DNA from: Rhyzopertha dominica
Lineage: Eukaryota > Arthropoda > Insecta > Coleoptera > Bostrichidae
Direction: 5' to 3'
Length of the DNA stretch: 64,000 bases
Assembly: GCA_025024175.1 (NCBI GenBank)
Contig: QCXZ01000064.1
Coordinates: 18,352,001-18,416,000 of the forward strand
The position numbers were made by a program, and so were the translations under genes. Shown here piece by piece: positions 22,205 to 34,375 of the stretch (its first letter is position 1; every line of letters starts with the position of its first letter). Under the pieces are notes generated by a model. The model searched no databases and was not told the DNA's origin. It saw nothing but the letters and a program-made list of their open reading frames with translations.

Positions 22205-24728
22205 AAACTGGATCACTTTTATATAAAAAAGTTTTTCATATTTTCAATAGTTGTGGAGTTATGGAAGAAATACGTTCACTTGGCCCACCCTGTATATATT
22301 TAATATCTGGAAATCTATTGGATTATCTTTACAAAACATTATTATGTCAATTTTAAAGCATACTTTGGTTATTACTGTAAAAAATATTGCTTTTCTTGAA
22401 ATTAAATTTTAAAGTAAGACAACTGTATACAAGTTATCTGACTGTTCTCAAGATCAATAGTCATTAAGTCATTACATACAGCAACAAACTTGAAAGGCTG
22501 AGACTTTATAAAAGGACGAGCCGAAAACAGACTGCAGCAAGGAGATTTAATTATGCTGCTCTAGTCGCTAGTGTTAGCTAAAGGCGGATACTTTCACGAA
22601 CGGATTAATTAAAATGTTGCCTTCACGTTTACAGAAGCGAGAACCCGTAAAAACAAGTCAGATAGTACTACAGATGCCAGCGCAGGCATGGAATAAATGA
22701 CTGTTTAATTTTGGCCTGCAGGAACAAATAAATGCAAGGGTAACTATTTCCGGAAAGAAATCAAACGCTGCTTTGTTTTCTTCTGCAATGTAAATAAAAT
22801 ACGAGCTTAGTTGTGTTTGATTCTAATTAAGCGAAAACCTTCCACAATATTTAGAAAGTCTAAATATATGTACGTTTTTGGGCGATCAAGCTGCCACCTA
22901 TTTTGAAGGCGGAAGACTGCCACTGCAAAATATATCGTTTAATTAGCTGTGTAATGTACGAATGCAGTTTAGCATAAGTACACGCCAGCAACAGCCACAG
23001 AACTTCGAGAACTGTAGTTGCCAAGTGGCAACAGTTCGAGAAAAGTTCTGGAGGACTATTTTTTATTTTATTATCACTCTTGCGTTGTTTTCTATAAACT
23101 ATGTCTTGACTTCTTACATCATAATTTTACCATTGATTCCGCCAATTGATGATCTAGTAAACTTATTTGTATTTATTTTTACAAATGATAACAAACGTCA
23201 AAATTGAGACAACTACATTGTCAATCAATAAAAACAAAGTAATACAAATAGTTGTAGTGATAACACACTATTGTGGTTATTGCTAGTATAATAGTGTGTT
23301 GATTGGCTAAAAGGTACACACGTGGGATGAAATTAACACATTTTATTGGTTTTTAGAAACGTCAAAAAAAATAAATACCGTTTCCGTAGAATCGAGATTT
23401 GAAAACAAGTGTTCAAACTGTTTCCCAAACCACCCCTTTCTAATATTGCAACACTGGTGAATAATCACTACACCCAGATTTCCAAATGCGCAGAAGAGTT
23501 TGCTATTTGACGATAAATCTAATGATCTAATTGGTTATTCTGCAGATTTTTGCCAATTCACTTGCTATTTTTGACAACTGTTGCCTTGTATAGGTGGAAT
23601 TTTTGCAATCATCAGAAAACCTATTTAAGGCTTAATATTTGGTAGCTACAGAATGGAATCCATAAAGTCTTTTTTATTTTAGGATATAGAAACGCAGAAC
23701 GGTTAAAGCCTTCTGAAAAATATTCGAATATCTAAAAACATCACATTTATTAAAAAAGGGGTCCTCCTCTCACTTCCAGGGCTATATGTATATAAATTCA
23801 GAGTACCATACCATACAAAAACAATGTCACACTTTTGTTAGCACGCAAAATCGTTAATTTATAACATTTTTGCTTTAGACTAAGATTTTATACGGTTCTT
23901 GAACTGAAGAGATGACTGCATCCTATACGCAAAGTTATTTCTAACAGGCAAGCAAAGTGAAACGCTTTTAATACACCTGCTTAATAAAAATATGATCTTC
24001 AAAACTTAAGGGTGTAGACTACTTTTTTAGGCAACATTGAAATATACTTGTTTTCAAATATAAGTAGAATCCGGTAATTAAGCATAATAGGAAGAAGTCG
24101 AGAAAAATTGTAGAAAAAATCTAACTTGCGTAGTAAAGTATGTAGAACGCAATAAAGTCAAAAAAAGCGATTCTGATTTCAGCAATAACTGGAGAACCGT
24201 TCGTCCCACGGTCCCCAAATTTTGAAGGCACATTCTGACACAACTTATCTGCTAAATCCCTAAATCCTTTTTTAACAACATGTTATAATGTTCAAGTAAT
24301 GTGGTTTTTTATTTTAGTAATATATTCATTGCAGTGTTTCTAGTAGCAAACTGTTTTAGCTTGGATTTTCAATGACGCGATAAAAAGATAATGTTGTGTA
24401 GGTTTGATAGAAACTTTGAAATTAAAAAAAATCCTAAAACTAATGGAGTTATTGCTGAAATAGTAAAAATTTTCCTTAAAATCTCCGCCCCATAATTGTA
24501 TACGCCTACTTTCTTTTGTCTGAAGACGTCTGTTTTATTACACCTTCGAGTACTTGTACCTATTGGCCCAGCTTAAGATAATCCTTTTATTGCACCATGG
24601 GCGCAATGGACACCCGCACTTAGCCAGGTCTGCCGAACGCTTATTCGTTTGATTCAGTTCTACGGGTAGAGGAAAGCCCTTTTAGTGTTTTATTTTCTGT
24701 GAGCGAAGTGAAGTGATTTACTAAGAAG
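22205..24728. other. Non-coding stretch with small hairpins
   Basis: No coding region was recognised. Near 23261-23303 AACACACTATT and AATAGTGTGTT form a short hairpin. At about 24178 and 24443 the block TTTCAGCAATAACT occurs in opposite orientation about 260 bp apart, perhaps parts of a degenerate foldback element at 24.0-24.5 kb. The frame at 22962-23207 has no family match. Confidence 0.4.
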
Positions 24729-24814
24729 ATGCCAAAATCCAGAGTGTGCCCTTCGAGGAGGAAGAAATTAGGTTATAAGTCTGTTAATTTGAGAAGATTG
24801 TGTGCGAGCCGCAG
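24729..24814 (+). CDS. Candidate short 5' coding exon (basic N-terminus)
   Basis: An ATG opens a lysine/arginine-rich frame, MPKSRVCPSRRKKLGYK then NLRRLCASR. It is interrupted exactly by GCAG|GTAATT, a good splice donor in frame. The preceding 100 bp reads like a 5' UTR with no upstream ATG close by. No acceptor-linked second exon was recognised. It may be the first exon of a transposon-derived or unknown gene on the strand opposite to the Side-family gene. The family is unknown. Confidence 0.28.
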
Positions 24815-24884
24815 GTAATTTATTTACTTCATCCTGTTATGTGATTTTTAAATGTTTTTCATTTTTCAAGAATTGTCGTGTTTT

Positions 24885-24984
24885 ATAATAATAATAAAAC
24901 ACTTGTTTTTATCATACCTCCAATTTTTATTTTGGCAAAGCCAAATTGGAAGTAGGATAAAAACAAGTGTTTTATTATTATTAT
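24885..24984. repeat. 100-bp near-perfect hairpin
   Basis: The arms are 42 bp: AAAACACTTGTTTTTATC in the left arm pairs with GATAAAAACAAGTGTTTT in the right. There are only a few mismatches around a 16-nt centre that itself contains TTGGCAAAGCCAA. The outer ends are ATAATAATAAT/ATTATTATTAT. It may be a tiny MITE or, if transcribed, a hairpin RNA. It lies 70 bp downstream of the candidate exon at 24729. Confidence 0.75.
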
Positions 24985-25134
24985 TTAATAACTTTTTCAA
25001 TTTCTAAAATTTCCAAATACTTTAGCTAGCGAAACGTTAGGAAGCAATTCCAATCGACGTCGCCCTTTAGACCCGAATCAGGACCACAGCTCATTACCTG
25101 GCCGCGAAAGCCTTAACCAATTTGTCATTTCTAT

Positions 25135-25760
25135 ATTTACCTATACCAAGTGAGGAAACAGTGTGGAAACCACTAAATTACCCGCTTTAAAAATGGTTCA
25201 GGCAAACATTATAGGGCATTAAAATTTCTATCTTTTCTGCTTATAAGTTTGACCCTATTTTTTGAATAAAGCTTATCTTGGGAGTTTTCCAAAACACCAA
25301 GAAAGTGATATTTTATGAATCTTTTTAAGCTATGATGTTAATATGCAGATAGCATCATAACAAGGTCCATAGCTTAAACAATTTTGAATAATGTTTTGGA
25401 AAGCCTTTGAGATAAACTACCAGAATATGTCATGATATTGGGTAATGCGAATGCCAGTGGCAGCATTAACTTCAAAGGTCTATAACTTATGAAAGTTTGA
25501 ATAAAAATAAGAGTTCTTTTATTGTTTTAAAAAGCTTTTGAAATAAGTTGCAAGAATATATGCTATAAAAATAGGGCTTCCTGTTAAAAAATTCTTGTAA
25601 CAATGACCTAACTTCAATGGCGCAACTCATGGTCAAACTTATAAGTTAAAAAGATAGATCATTTGACACCACAATAACTTTTGGTTGAAATATTTTTTGT
25701 AACACATAGTTTCCAAGATATTTAGCGGTTTCCATACTTTTTCATCACCCGGTAAAATAT
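25135..25760. repeat. Foldback element with about 120-bp imperfect arms
   Basis: The left arm begins GTGAGGAAACAGTGTGGAAACC near 25150. The right arm, read from 25748 backwards, gives GTGATGAAAAAGTATGGAAACC. Further inward CTTATAAGTTTGACC (left) pairs with GGTCAAACTTATAAG (right). The centre of about 370 bp is AT-rich and non-coding. This looks like a degenerate MITE of the insect CAGGGTG/GGGTGATGA type. Confidence 0.6.
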
Positions 25761-27473
25761 ACCGTAAAAATATATTCTAAAAATTAGAATAGTATATTAC
25801 CTATGCGAAGCCATGCTTAATTTTTAAATATGTTTTATTGAACCATTTCAGTGTAAAGCTGCATTTAAGTATTCGTATCTTCTTTTAATGATAAAAAGAC
25901 AGTAAACAAGTCTTTATTTCATAGCGTACAATACTTTATATCGAAACAAATATGCGGCAGATTTGTATACTTTTGTTATCTTTCAATCCAAAGATTATCT
26001 AATGAAACTGTGAATATCCAGAAATCTCTTTCAGGGATTTGGGAGCTACACTAAGCTATCGAGAAAAAGTTCTCACTGTTAATTAAGTATGTATTTTATT
26101 AGCAGTACAGAAATTAATTGGGCGTCAACAGAAATCTATTTTCTGGGAACAAAAAATGTAGAGAATTATGGCAAATAGATTAAGTTCCCATAAGTCCGAG
26201 CGCAGATATTCATTTACATATTAGGTTTTGTTTCCGTGCAAGTACACATACATTGCGAACTGGTGAAACTTGTAAAAAAACTCAAGCCTATAGTACTATT
26301 GACTAATAATTAACGTTAAAAAATTATGTACATGCTTATTGGTTAGTATCTCACGAATGTTCATTACATTTGCCAAGTTAGCCCGTATGCCGAAGCCCTG
26401 CTGAACGCTTAGCTCTAGAAAATATATTTCTAGGCGAGAACGTAAGGATACACCCGCAGATGTTCTCCTAGAGCAATAAAGCAATAAATTATCTTTGGGG
26501 CGGTTGCTAATCATCATAAACGGACAATTGATTAGAAATATACCCGAGCGCCATCTAACGGAATTCTGCTTCGTAACATTTGTAGTCTACCCCGTTAATC
26601 GCTATAGGTCAGGGTTGTTAAGTGTATTAAAACAACAAAATGGGAATGGGCTTAAGTTATCAAAATAAAAGTTAGAAGCGAAAATATTGTAAAAGTGGTG
26701 TTTGCGTAAATCTTAGTCATAAGAAACGCAGCAAAACTGCAAGTAGAACGCAATAAAAAATGCTTGCAAGTGTTACGGAACACTGACAAAGCTGGCTAGA
26801 AGTAAGGTTCAACAACTTTTCCTGGATAAGTGGGTTTCTGAATTTAAATAGTAGTAGGCATGTCTTAACCATGTTGACCAATTACATAATCCGAACTTGC
26901 ATTAAATTATTTAATTCAGCGGCTCATTCGTGCCGTAAGCAAACCGTAGTAAATATAAGCATGGCTCTATGTATGCAATTCAAACATGAAGTGTTTGCCG
27001 TGATGCTGGATGCTCATGATGTGTACTTAGCGTTAAATTTGTTAAAGCACAGTTTGACTCCTATGCAAAATTAGATGGAACTGAACTGCTTCAGGCAAAT
27101 CGGTAATCACGAGTCAATGCAAGATATTTACTCTAGGAATTACATAAATTACTGATTTTTTTTGTGAATAGTAGATATGCGTCTATAACGAATTACACGG
27201 TGTATCTAAGCCAACTAATGGGTAACCACATTACAACTTATCATTAATAAAATTAATTAGGGTATCTTCCAAGCTGAAATCAAAACGATCTGCAGCTGGA
27301 ACCAGGGAGACCACTTCTAAAATGTAACTGAACTAAGAGCATGTTTTATAAGTACATACACTTTTAAAAAGCCGGACACAACAACCTGTTTATCAAGTAT
27401 CACTTAAATAATTGAGTAGATATATATTTTAGATCATCATTTAAATAAAATTAAAATACTAGACTCCTGGACT

Positions 27474-27506
<33 letters not shown>

Positions 27507-28330
27507 TATGGATCGGTGATAAATGACAAATATTATGTGGCTTCTCTTGGAGTAGTTCGTTACCTGATGCTACATTTCTTACAATGAGGTGTCTTCATAT
27601 ATAGGCATTTAATGGAACTTGTTCAGTTACTATTAGTTCCCTACATTAACCATAACAAACATCCAAATAGTGATCATATTGCTTTCCAATTGACTTTTAT
27701 AAAGTTTTTACGAGTCAACAAGTATTATTAATATCTACCAGAAGACAAGTGATATTAGTAAAAATATTTAACTGTATAGGTTATAGACAGACAATCCTTG
27801 CATGCAGCATTTCATTTTTAAGGCTATGAAAGAATGTAAAAAATCCGCTGTTTCGTCAGCTCAAACAACGCTTGGGTTCTTAATACGGGGAGATGGCTAT
27901 ATACCTAAATTGATGGTCCCCATATTAGGAACTACTAAATTTTGAACAGTTACCTAATTACATCTACTCTATAAACAGGTAGAAAGTTGGAAAAAGTTTT
28001 AAGACAATAATATATTACGCATATCCTCGCTCATTCCTAGTTCTTTTGGCAATAAAACATAATTTTAGTTATATAAAACAAACCTTTAAAAGTTGTATCT
28101 AATCGAGTCAGGACTAATTATCCAAATTATTTTTATATGTACGCTTCTATTCTAACTAGTAACTAATAATCTAACTTATATTACTTACTATATTAATTGA
28201 GGCGTTCCTCGGAAAAACATCATTTTTTCCTATTTTAGCAAAATGCTACTACTGCTGCCATCTTTTAGAGGAACGGTGTCTCTATCAGCTGCGATTCTCG
28301 TTTTTGTTGAGTGTCACAGATGCAGCTAAA
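25761..28330. other. Non-coding stretch
   Basis: AT-rich sequence with unmatched short frames at 26296-26517 and 26871-27074 and the TAA microsatellite. Near 28202-28275 GCGTTCCTC and GAGGAACG form a weak inverted pair just upstream of the DUF7869 pseudogene, possibly part of its terminus. Confidence 0.4.
27475..27506. repeat. (TAA)n microsatellite
   Basis: About ten uninterrupted TAA units. It may mark the 3' tail of a lost LINE copy, as such tails are typical of several LINE families, but no coding remnant is next to it. Confidence 0.85.
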
Positions 28331-30092
28331 ATGCACGATAAAATAAAGCCGATTCTGCCGAAAACCTCGTATGTCCAAGGCATTTCCTGTCCAGCTAGAG
28401 CAATGGGAGATGACTGCAGGTACAGCTTTAATATATCTAAGCATGTAAATGAGTAATATTAGTAGTTTATCTTTTTTGTACGTGTAAGAGGTTCAAATGT
28501 TTTCAAGCAGTATATGCAGAGAATAGAAATCGAATTTTTCATCAATTTAACAATATGCATGACAAAAACGAACAAGATGCGCACTTAGCAGGTCTCATAA
28601 AAATTAATCATATACAAAGACGTCGCGCTCGTACTGGTGACAACAGTAAGCTACATTGTGCATCATACTCTTATAAAATACGTTGCTCTGGTACGGAAAA
28701 AACTTCTGCATAAAAGCTTTTGCAAGAATTCACGGTATAACTTTACCACGAATTAAGCGGATTCAGTTGTCTCTGGTAGAAACGGGATGTTCTCCTAGAG
28801 ATATGAGAGGCAAACATGAAAACCGACCTACAAGTTATAGTGAAGAAGTCATTACATTAATATCACTTCACATTTTGACGTTTAACCCAATGCAATCTCA
28901 TTCCTCCAGGCGCAAAAACCCTGAACAACGTTATTTGCCTGCCGATTTAACGGTAAAAGATATGCACAAAGTTTTCATTCAGGAGTATCTTTTGAACGTA
29001 CCCTACAAAATCTATTGGCACGTATTTCACACAAAATTTAACATTAAATTTGGTAATCCCCGCTCAGATACTTGTGCGGAATGTGACCGATTTCGACATT
29101 TTCTTAACAATACGGACATTAGTGATGGGGAGAAAACTGCAAAAACCTCAGAAAGGGAACTTCACTTCAGAAAAGCAGAGGCATTCCATACTAAGAAACG
29201 CTCATATAAGGCACAGGCAGCAGGGGAAATAACTTGTCTGAGTTTTGATTATATGCAAAATTTGGCATTACCACACATACCTTCAAATCCAGTTTTTTTC
29301 GCTAGACAACTTTGGTATTGCGTGTTTGGAATTCATGATTTGAGTTGAAAGGCAGCAACAATGTACACTTACACTGAAGACGAAGCAAAAAAGGGTGCTA
29401 ATATTGTTGTGTCCATGTTACTTCATTGCATTAACAATAATGACATGTCCAGGAATTTAGTGCTAATCAGTGATGGGTGCCCCGGTCAAAATAAGAACTA
29501 CACAATGTTGCGTTTCCTTTAGGTTCTAGTGCATGGATTTAACTTATTTGACACCATAACTTATCTGTTTCCAGTAAGGGGTCACTTATATTTGCCTAAT
29601 GACCAGTATTTCTCGCTTATTGAGAAAAAGAAACGAAAAACAGAATGGGCCGAAATTCCAAACAATTGGGATGAAATGATGCTAGATGCAAGGGTTAAAC
29701 CTTCTCCTTTTCACCTCGTTAAAATTACTAATATGATTTTTTATATAAAAAACAGTATTGACAAATACTTTCTTAAAAACCCTAAACCTGCCATCAATAT
29801 CAAAAGTGTTCAAATGATCCGCATAGAGAAAAATGTTCCATGTGTTTTTTTTTAAGAGACAGCTACAATGGCTTATTATAAGGAACATTTTCTAAAAAGT
29901 CTGTATGATGGTCCAGTGCCTACTCAAAAAGCCAAACTTGACAATGTAGAAAGCCTTCTGAGTCTCCTGTACAACCATAACAACAAGAAGTTTTATGAAG
30001 GCTTAATAATGAAGCAAAATCGTTGTGATCATATAAAGGAGGCAAATGTAACGGACAACGATGATAATAGCAGCGGTATTAACTTACTGTAA
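28331..30092 (+). pseudogene. DUF7869-type transposon-derived protein, pseudogene
   Basis: The copy reads almost end to end. Exon 1 (28331-28419) ends SCPARAMGDDC-R at a GTACAG donor. A 71-bp intron follows, and exon 2 opens with the zinc-type FKCF and continues NRIFHQFNNMHDKNEQ. A -1 shift near 28690-28712 leads into AFARIHGITLPRIKRIQ, SPRDMRGKHENRP, CAECDRF, the conserved FDYMQNLALP, RQLWYCVFGIHD, ISDGCPGQNKNYT and LFPVRGHLYLPNDQ. The frame is then intact except for in-frame stops at 29346-29348, 29520-29522 and about 29853. Conserved aspartates in the FDYMQN and ISDGCPGQN strings suggest an RNase H-like (DDE) fold. This family is widespread in arthropods as mobile-element proteins. The few lesions point to a fairly recent death. 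Confidence 0.85.
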
Positions 30093-30365
30093 AATTTTGA
30101 ACTTTTTTTATAGAAAGCGATGTTAATTTTGAAATTTCTTATAAGAACATCATATGTCCAACATAGTTTTGATATTTTTGACAGCATTAATAAAAAAATA
30201 TACGATGTTATGTTTTCCCTGCCATCTATAGAGCCGCATTAAATAATAAATACCAAACAACGTAAAAGGTTCTTATTGTTTATTTCAAATCACCATTTTT
30301 GGACTAATGAGGTTTTTCCAAGAAGGTCCTCAATTTTATTCATGTATATTATACACCACCGTCAC

Positions 30366-30944
30366 ATCTTAAAAACAACAACAAGATTTTCAGACTGTTG
30401 ATATGACCAATTGTTTCGTCAAGGTTTCAAAATTTGGCCACCAGAATTAAACATTCGTTCAACGGGAGAGGATGAGTGTAATATGACATTATATTTTTGA
30501 AAATCTTAAATATTGTAAGATAGTCTTTTACAAATAGTAGCTTATGGTTTTATAACTATTAAATATTCTTGCAAAAATATTTTTAGCCGATTTAAGTTTA
30601 GTTTCTTTGATTGCACCGCAAATAGAATCCAAGCTCTTTTTTTAGTGAAGATATTTGAAACCGTTTTGCTAACGCACTGTAATGAATTAAAAAAAATAGT
30701 TCTGCTTGAAGAAACGGTCTTTTCAGTATCTACCTGTCTACTAAACTTTCCAGATTGAAAATATTAAAAATGGTTCTGTCGAATGTAATTGTGAAAATGT
30801 AATTGCAAGTAATTGTGACAAAACGGGTAATAAATTACAAATTAGTTACGATTGCAAAGCAAGTAATCAATTACTGCTTCAATTGCAACGGAAGCAATTC
30901 AGTTACATTTTCAAGTAATTGTAATTAATTATTTGACAACACTG
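30366..30944 (-). pseudogene. hAT transposon remnant (terminus plus C-terminal dimerisation domain)
   Basis: On the minus strand the right border begins CAGTGTTGTCAAATAATTAA, a hAT-type terminal inverted repeat, followed by about 130 bp rich in GTAATTG-like subterminal motifs. Downstream (30490-30368) a frame reads YNVILHSSSPVERMF, NSGGQILKP, a stop, then a degenerate ENLVVVFK. This is the hAT C-terminal dimerisation motif (sSAPvERlFS.gG.il.p.R). The N-terminal and catalytic parts are missing, so the copy is internally deleted. The opposite terminus was not found. It lies directly downstream of, and in opposite orientation to, the DUF7869 pseudogene. Confidence 0.8.
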
Positions 30945-30954
30945 CGCAAAGGCA

Positions 30955-31620
30955 AGAAACTTGAGGAAGGCGTAGAATTACTGATGTTAATAAAAGAACC
31001 CTGAGATTAATACTTGTTGAAAACCTCCGTTCTTATTATGGAGAAACAAGTATTTTATGGAAAAGTGTAAAGGGTACAATTTATTTAGAGCATTTTGGAC
31101 AGGGATGCAGTGGAACTGGGTTTTAAAGTTTACAAGGTAGGTTGAAAATTGATTTGCATCTAGAGTTTTAAAATTATCTAAGAGAGTTGATCGCGTGCAG
31201 AAGAAAAACTATTGCTCACTAGCATACAGAATAAATAAGTTGTTTTGGGCAAATTTACATGACACTGGTGAGACAACAGTGCGATTCAGTTCAGTCGATT
31301 GATGAATCCAGATTTGAAGTATGTGTAGTGCACATTGTAGAAAGTATTGTGTATGCCGATAAATACATTTATGTTCTGGAAACACAAATAAATCTTGCGT
31401 TAGAGGAATGCCGAAGAACTGGACTAGATTTTATTTTCCTACAAGGTGGTGTCGTATGTCAAACGGGTAAAAAACTGGTTATCGGAAAACAATGTTAAAC
31501 TTTTACCATGGGTATCCAGTAGCCCAAATTTGTCCCAATTAAAACTTTATGGAATATCATGAAGAAAAAGTTGGGATTATTACCTGCAATGGCTATACCA
31601 GAATTAAAATTTATGCTATA
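30955..31620 (+). pseudogene. Tc1-like transposase remnant
   Basis: One frame contains IDESRFEVC (the first catalytic aspartate region, usually SDESRFxL) and FLQGGVVCQTGKK, which corresponds to FQQDGAPCHTAK with the second catalytic aspartate changed to glycine. A +1 shift then gives WLSENNVKLLPWVSSSPNL and LYGI, the decayed form of WLxxNNIxVLPWPxxSPDLNPIExLWGI. The upstream helix-turn-helix part (about 30955-31200) is only faintly visible. It is adjacent to the hAT terminus at 30944, so the two elements abut or are nested. Confidence 0.75.
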
Positions 31621-32488
31621 ATATATAATATGGGATAGTTTTACTCCAAATAGTAGTCAGGAGTCATTACAATATCTAGACATGAACAAGCTTGGCAGAA
31701 ATGTGACGAACTCAGTGGTACTATTAATTAAGTAGTATAGACTGCCTCATTATACATGTACCTATCTATAATGAAAACTTTGCGTTGGACACAATCATTC
31801 TTATTTTTTTTTGCTTATCTGTAAATTAATCGTGTTTTGATAAGTATAAGTATGTTAAGTATAATTAACAATTGCTACATTTAGATCCATTGAGTCAACT
31901 AATACGGGACGGGGCTCGTATTATTAGCCTCTAGTTATATATAGCAATATTATTCTAACATAATTTATTGCTATGTACTTATCAAAATCTAAGTTGAAAG
32001 TTTGAAAAAAAAATCGAAAGCTATAATAGCAGTCAAAATTTAAAAACGATGAGGAAGTTTGTGTCACCCATGAGCCTTAATGTGATAGGCTTAACATCCA
32101 ACCGATTTCTTTACCGGACTTGCTGCAATTAGTTTACAGCTTATAGTTAAGTAAGTTCCTCATTTTCTTGCGATTAGGTAGCGGTAAGCGGCCCTAACGA
32201 AGGAAATTAATAATGCATTGTTAACGTTCTAAAAATGTTGGTTGGCTGGGAATTAATGTTCGAAGGCACTTAGCGGCAAAGTCCTTAGGGAAAGCGTTCC
32301 AGACCGGTTTAATCCAGGCACGAATAGACTATTCAAAGTTAACTAGATAAAAACTTAATCTCACGGAGTGTTCAAGAAACTTTCGTACTCCAAGGGTCTT
32401 AGGTTTTCTAACTAAAATAGGTAAACCGGGTGTTACGTCTGTTCCAGTCGACCGGGACGTACACCGTTCTTTTTATTATAGTCGGTAA
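31621..32488. other. Non-coding stretch
   Basis: AT-rich to about 32160, then a moderately GC-richer segment (32160-32490) without repeat signatures leading into the open frame at 32489. Confidence 0.35.
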
Positions 32489-32896
32489 TTGTCGCCGTGC
32501 AGCAGAGATCTCCGGGGAGAATTGCAAATTGAAAGTGTCCTGTTTAGAAACTTGGATGAGAAAGTCCAAATCCCGAAAAGCACCTCGTTTGTGAATTTCG
32601 GAATCAGCGAACTTGAAACTTCAGCCCTGGATAAAGCCAGTAAACAGAGTGGAAACTCAGACGAGCTTTTGTATTTACACAAAATGGTAGAAAACAGAAA
32701 TTCTGCATATGAGGTTCGCGTCAAGGACCCGCTGACAGCCAAGCGTTCGGGCAGAAGGAGAAAAGTAATACGGGCCATCCAGCAGGCATCAGAGTTTATC
32801 CCTGTTTTATTACTTGCACGAAATAGTGCACGCCTCCTACAGGCACGGTCGGGTATCTCGTATATCCGCTCAAAAGGGTTATGCAGCTGGATTTAA
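32489..32896 (+). CDS. Unrecognised open frame, 135 codons
   Basis: This is one of the longer uninterrupted frames in the window, in a GC-richer patch. It contains a basic cluster (AKRSGRRRKVIR) after a stretch with LETSALDKASKQSG, but no domain I know. The opposite strand is also open for 100 codons over the same bases, as is common for GC-richer non-coding DNA. No splice sites, signal peptide or promoter decide the matter. It could equally be a conserved non-coding island. Confidence 0.2.
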   Translation: MSPCSRDLRGELQIESVLFRNLDEKVQIPKSTSFVNFGISELETSALDKASKQSGNSDELLYLHKMVENRNSAYEVRVKDPLTAKRSGRRRKVIRAIQQASEFIPVLLLARNSARLLQARSGISYIRSKGLCSWI

Positions 32897-33048
32897 AGCG
32901 GATAATAACCACTTATGGCATACATGATGCATTGCATATCTTTCCTATGGGATACGTCATAATGCTTTCAGACATGCTATCATGTGAGTGCATTATGGTC
33001 TTTGGTCTTTTCCTGTACGAATTATTGTGGTGCTCTTACATGTGGGCA

Positions 33049-34375
33049 CATGGGCGTACCCAGCTTTTGATCTAGGAGGGGGGGAAAAGCAGGAACGTTG
33101 TGTAGAGTATAATTCAACATAATTTTCTGCAAGGCGACTTAAAACATGTTCTTTGAAATAAAGAACCAAATTATTTATATGTTTTCTGTGTACACTGATA
33201 ATACAAAGCCCCTTTATTACTAATTCTGTTATTGATGAACTAAGTTAGGTGAGGCGCATTCAGTTGCATCGCTCTCGCATTTAACAAAAAATAAGTTGAT
33301 ACATTTTATTTGGGAGAATAAAGATCCGTGATCCACATAATGTATAATGATATCATACGAAGTACCAAAGGAACGTAAATTTCACATTAAAAGTTCTACT
33401 AATAAGAGCACGATTTCTGATTCATGCATTAACTGATGCGCTTTTAGTACAGTTTCATCTTCTCACACCAGAAGCTTTAGAAATTTAAGCTGGGAGTTCA
33501 TATGTATAGGAGCTAAAGGTACAATTGTAGTAATTTTTACTCTCCAGGGAAAGATACTCGATGGATAACTAACATTATTAAAACTCAGAATGACAAATGC
33601 CTCAGCATTATGCGTCAAGCCAAACTTCTTAGATCGGAAGTGCATTGCTCTCAAAAATTAACCGACCACTTAATATTTTAACCAAATTAAGCTTCATTTA
33701 AATAAACTGAAATATATTTAATTGCATTTTTAACGGCACACCGAGTTTTAATTCGTACTGATAATGCTTTTACTGGATTCCTAAAACTTATATTAAATTA
33801 ACTGACTTTCATAAACGTGAGTTCGGATGGATTTTTAGGTTTTTTGTTTTTTTTTGTATTAATTGTTAAAATGTAATGTGAATTTAGAAATTTGGTACAA
33901 AAGTTAAGAGTTATCACCGAATATATGACAGATTCTAATGTGATTTCATATAACAGTAGTTAGTTGAACAATCTTTATAGGAAAATGTAGAAGAGCTGAA
34001 CTAAGCAGAAATCGTGTTATGACCAAGATAGTCTTTTAAAGCTATATCCGCCCTAAGACAACGATTCGTAACAACAAGAATGTTTCAGTTACAGCTTCAA
34101 ACGCACATGGCATCGATTAAGCTTGGAAATCATTTGACAATGACTTATTAGAGAAGGTTATTTGCAAGGGTCAAATATGAGTTCTGGATGAAAATTGTGA
34201 ATACACTTGCCTATAAATTTTACTGTATTTACAATTTTTTAAATAAGACAATTTTTAAGTGTACACACGTAATTAATCAGCTAAATTATGGGAAATTGGA
34301 AGGGCCTAAAGTTGGCAATCCAGGTCCGGGGGGGGGGCAGCTGCCCCCCCTTGCCCCCCCTTCATTACGCCCATG
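33049..34375. mobile_element. 1.3 kb TIR transposon with perfect 8-bp target-site duplication
   Basis: TGTGGGCA occurs directly before the element (33041-33048) and directly after it (34376-34383). The ends are inverted: the left begins CATGGGCGTA and the right, read backwards, also begins CATGGGCGTA. Each is followed within 30 bp by runs of seven or more G. The right end holds a GGGGGGGCAGCTGCCCCCCC palindrome. An 8-bp duplication fits hAT or P-type elements; the starting CA favours hAT, but the class is not proven. The interior is AT-rich and has no recognisable transposase, so this is a non-autonomous or gutted copy. The exact duplication suggests a younger insertion than its neighbours. 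Confidence 0.85.

Noticed and set aside
20689..22356. Two short frames sharing VCVSGITGSELF
   Set aside because: The shared peptide comes from the two arms of one inverted repeat and is not a conserved protein.
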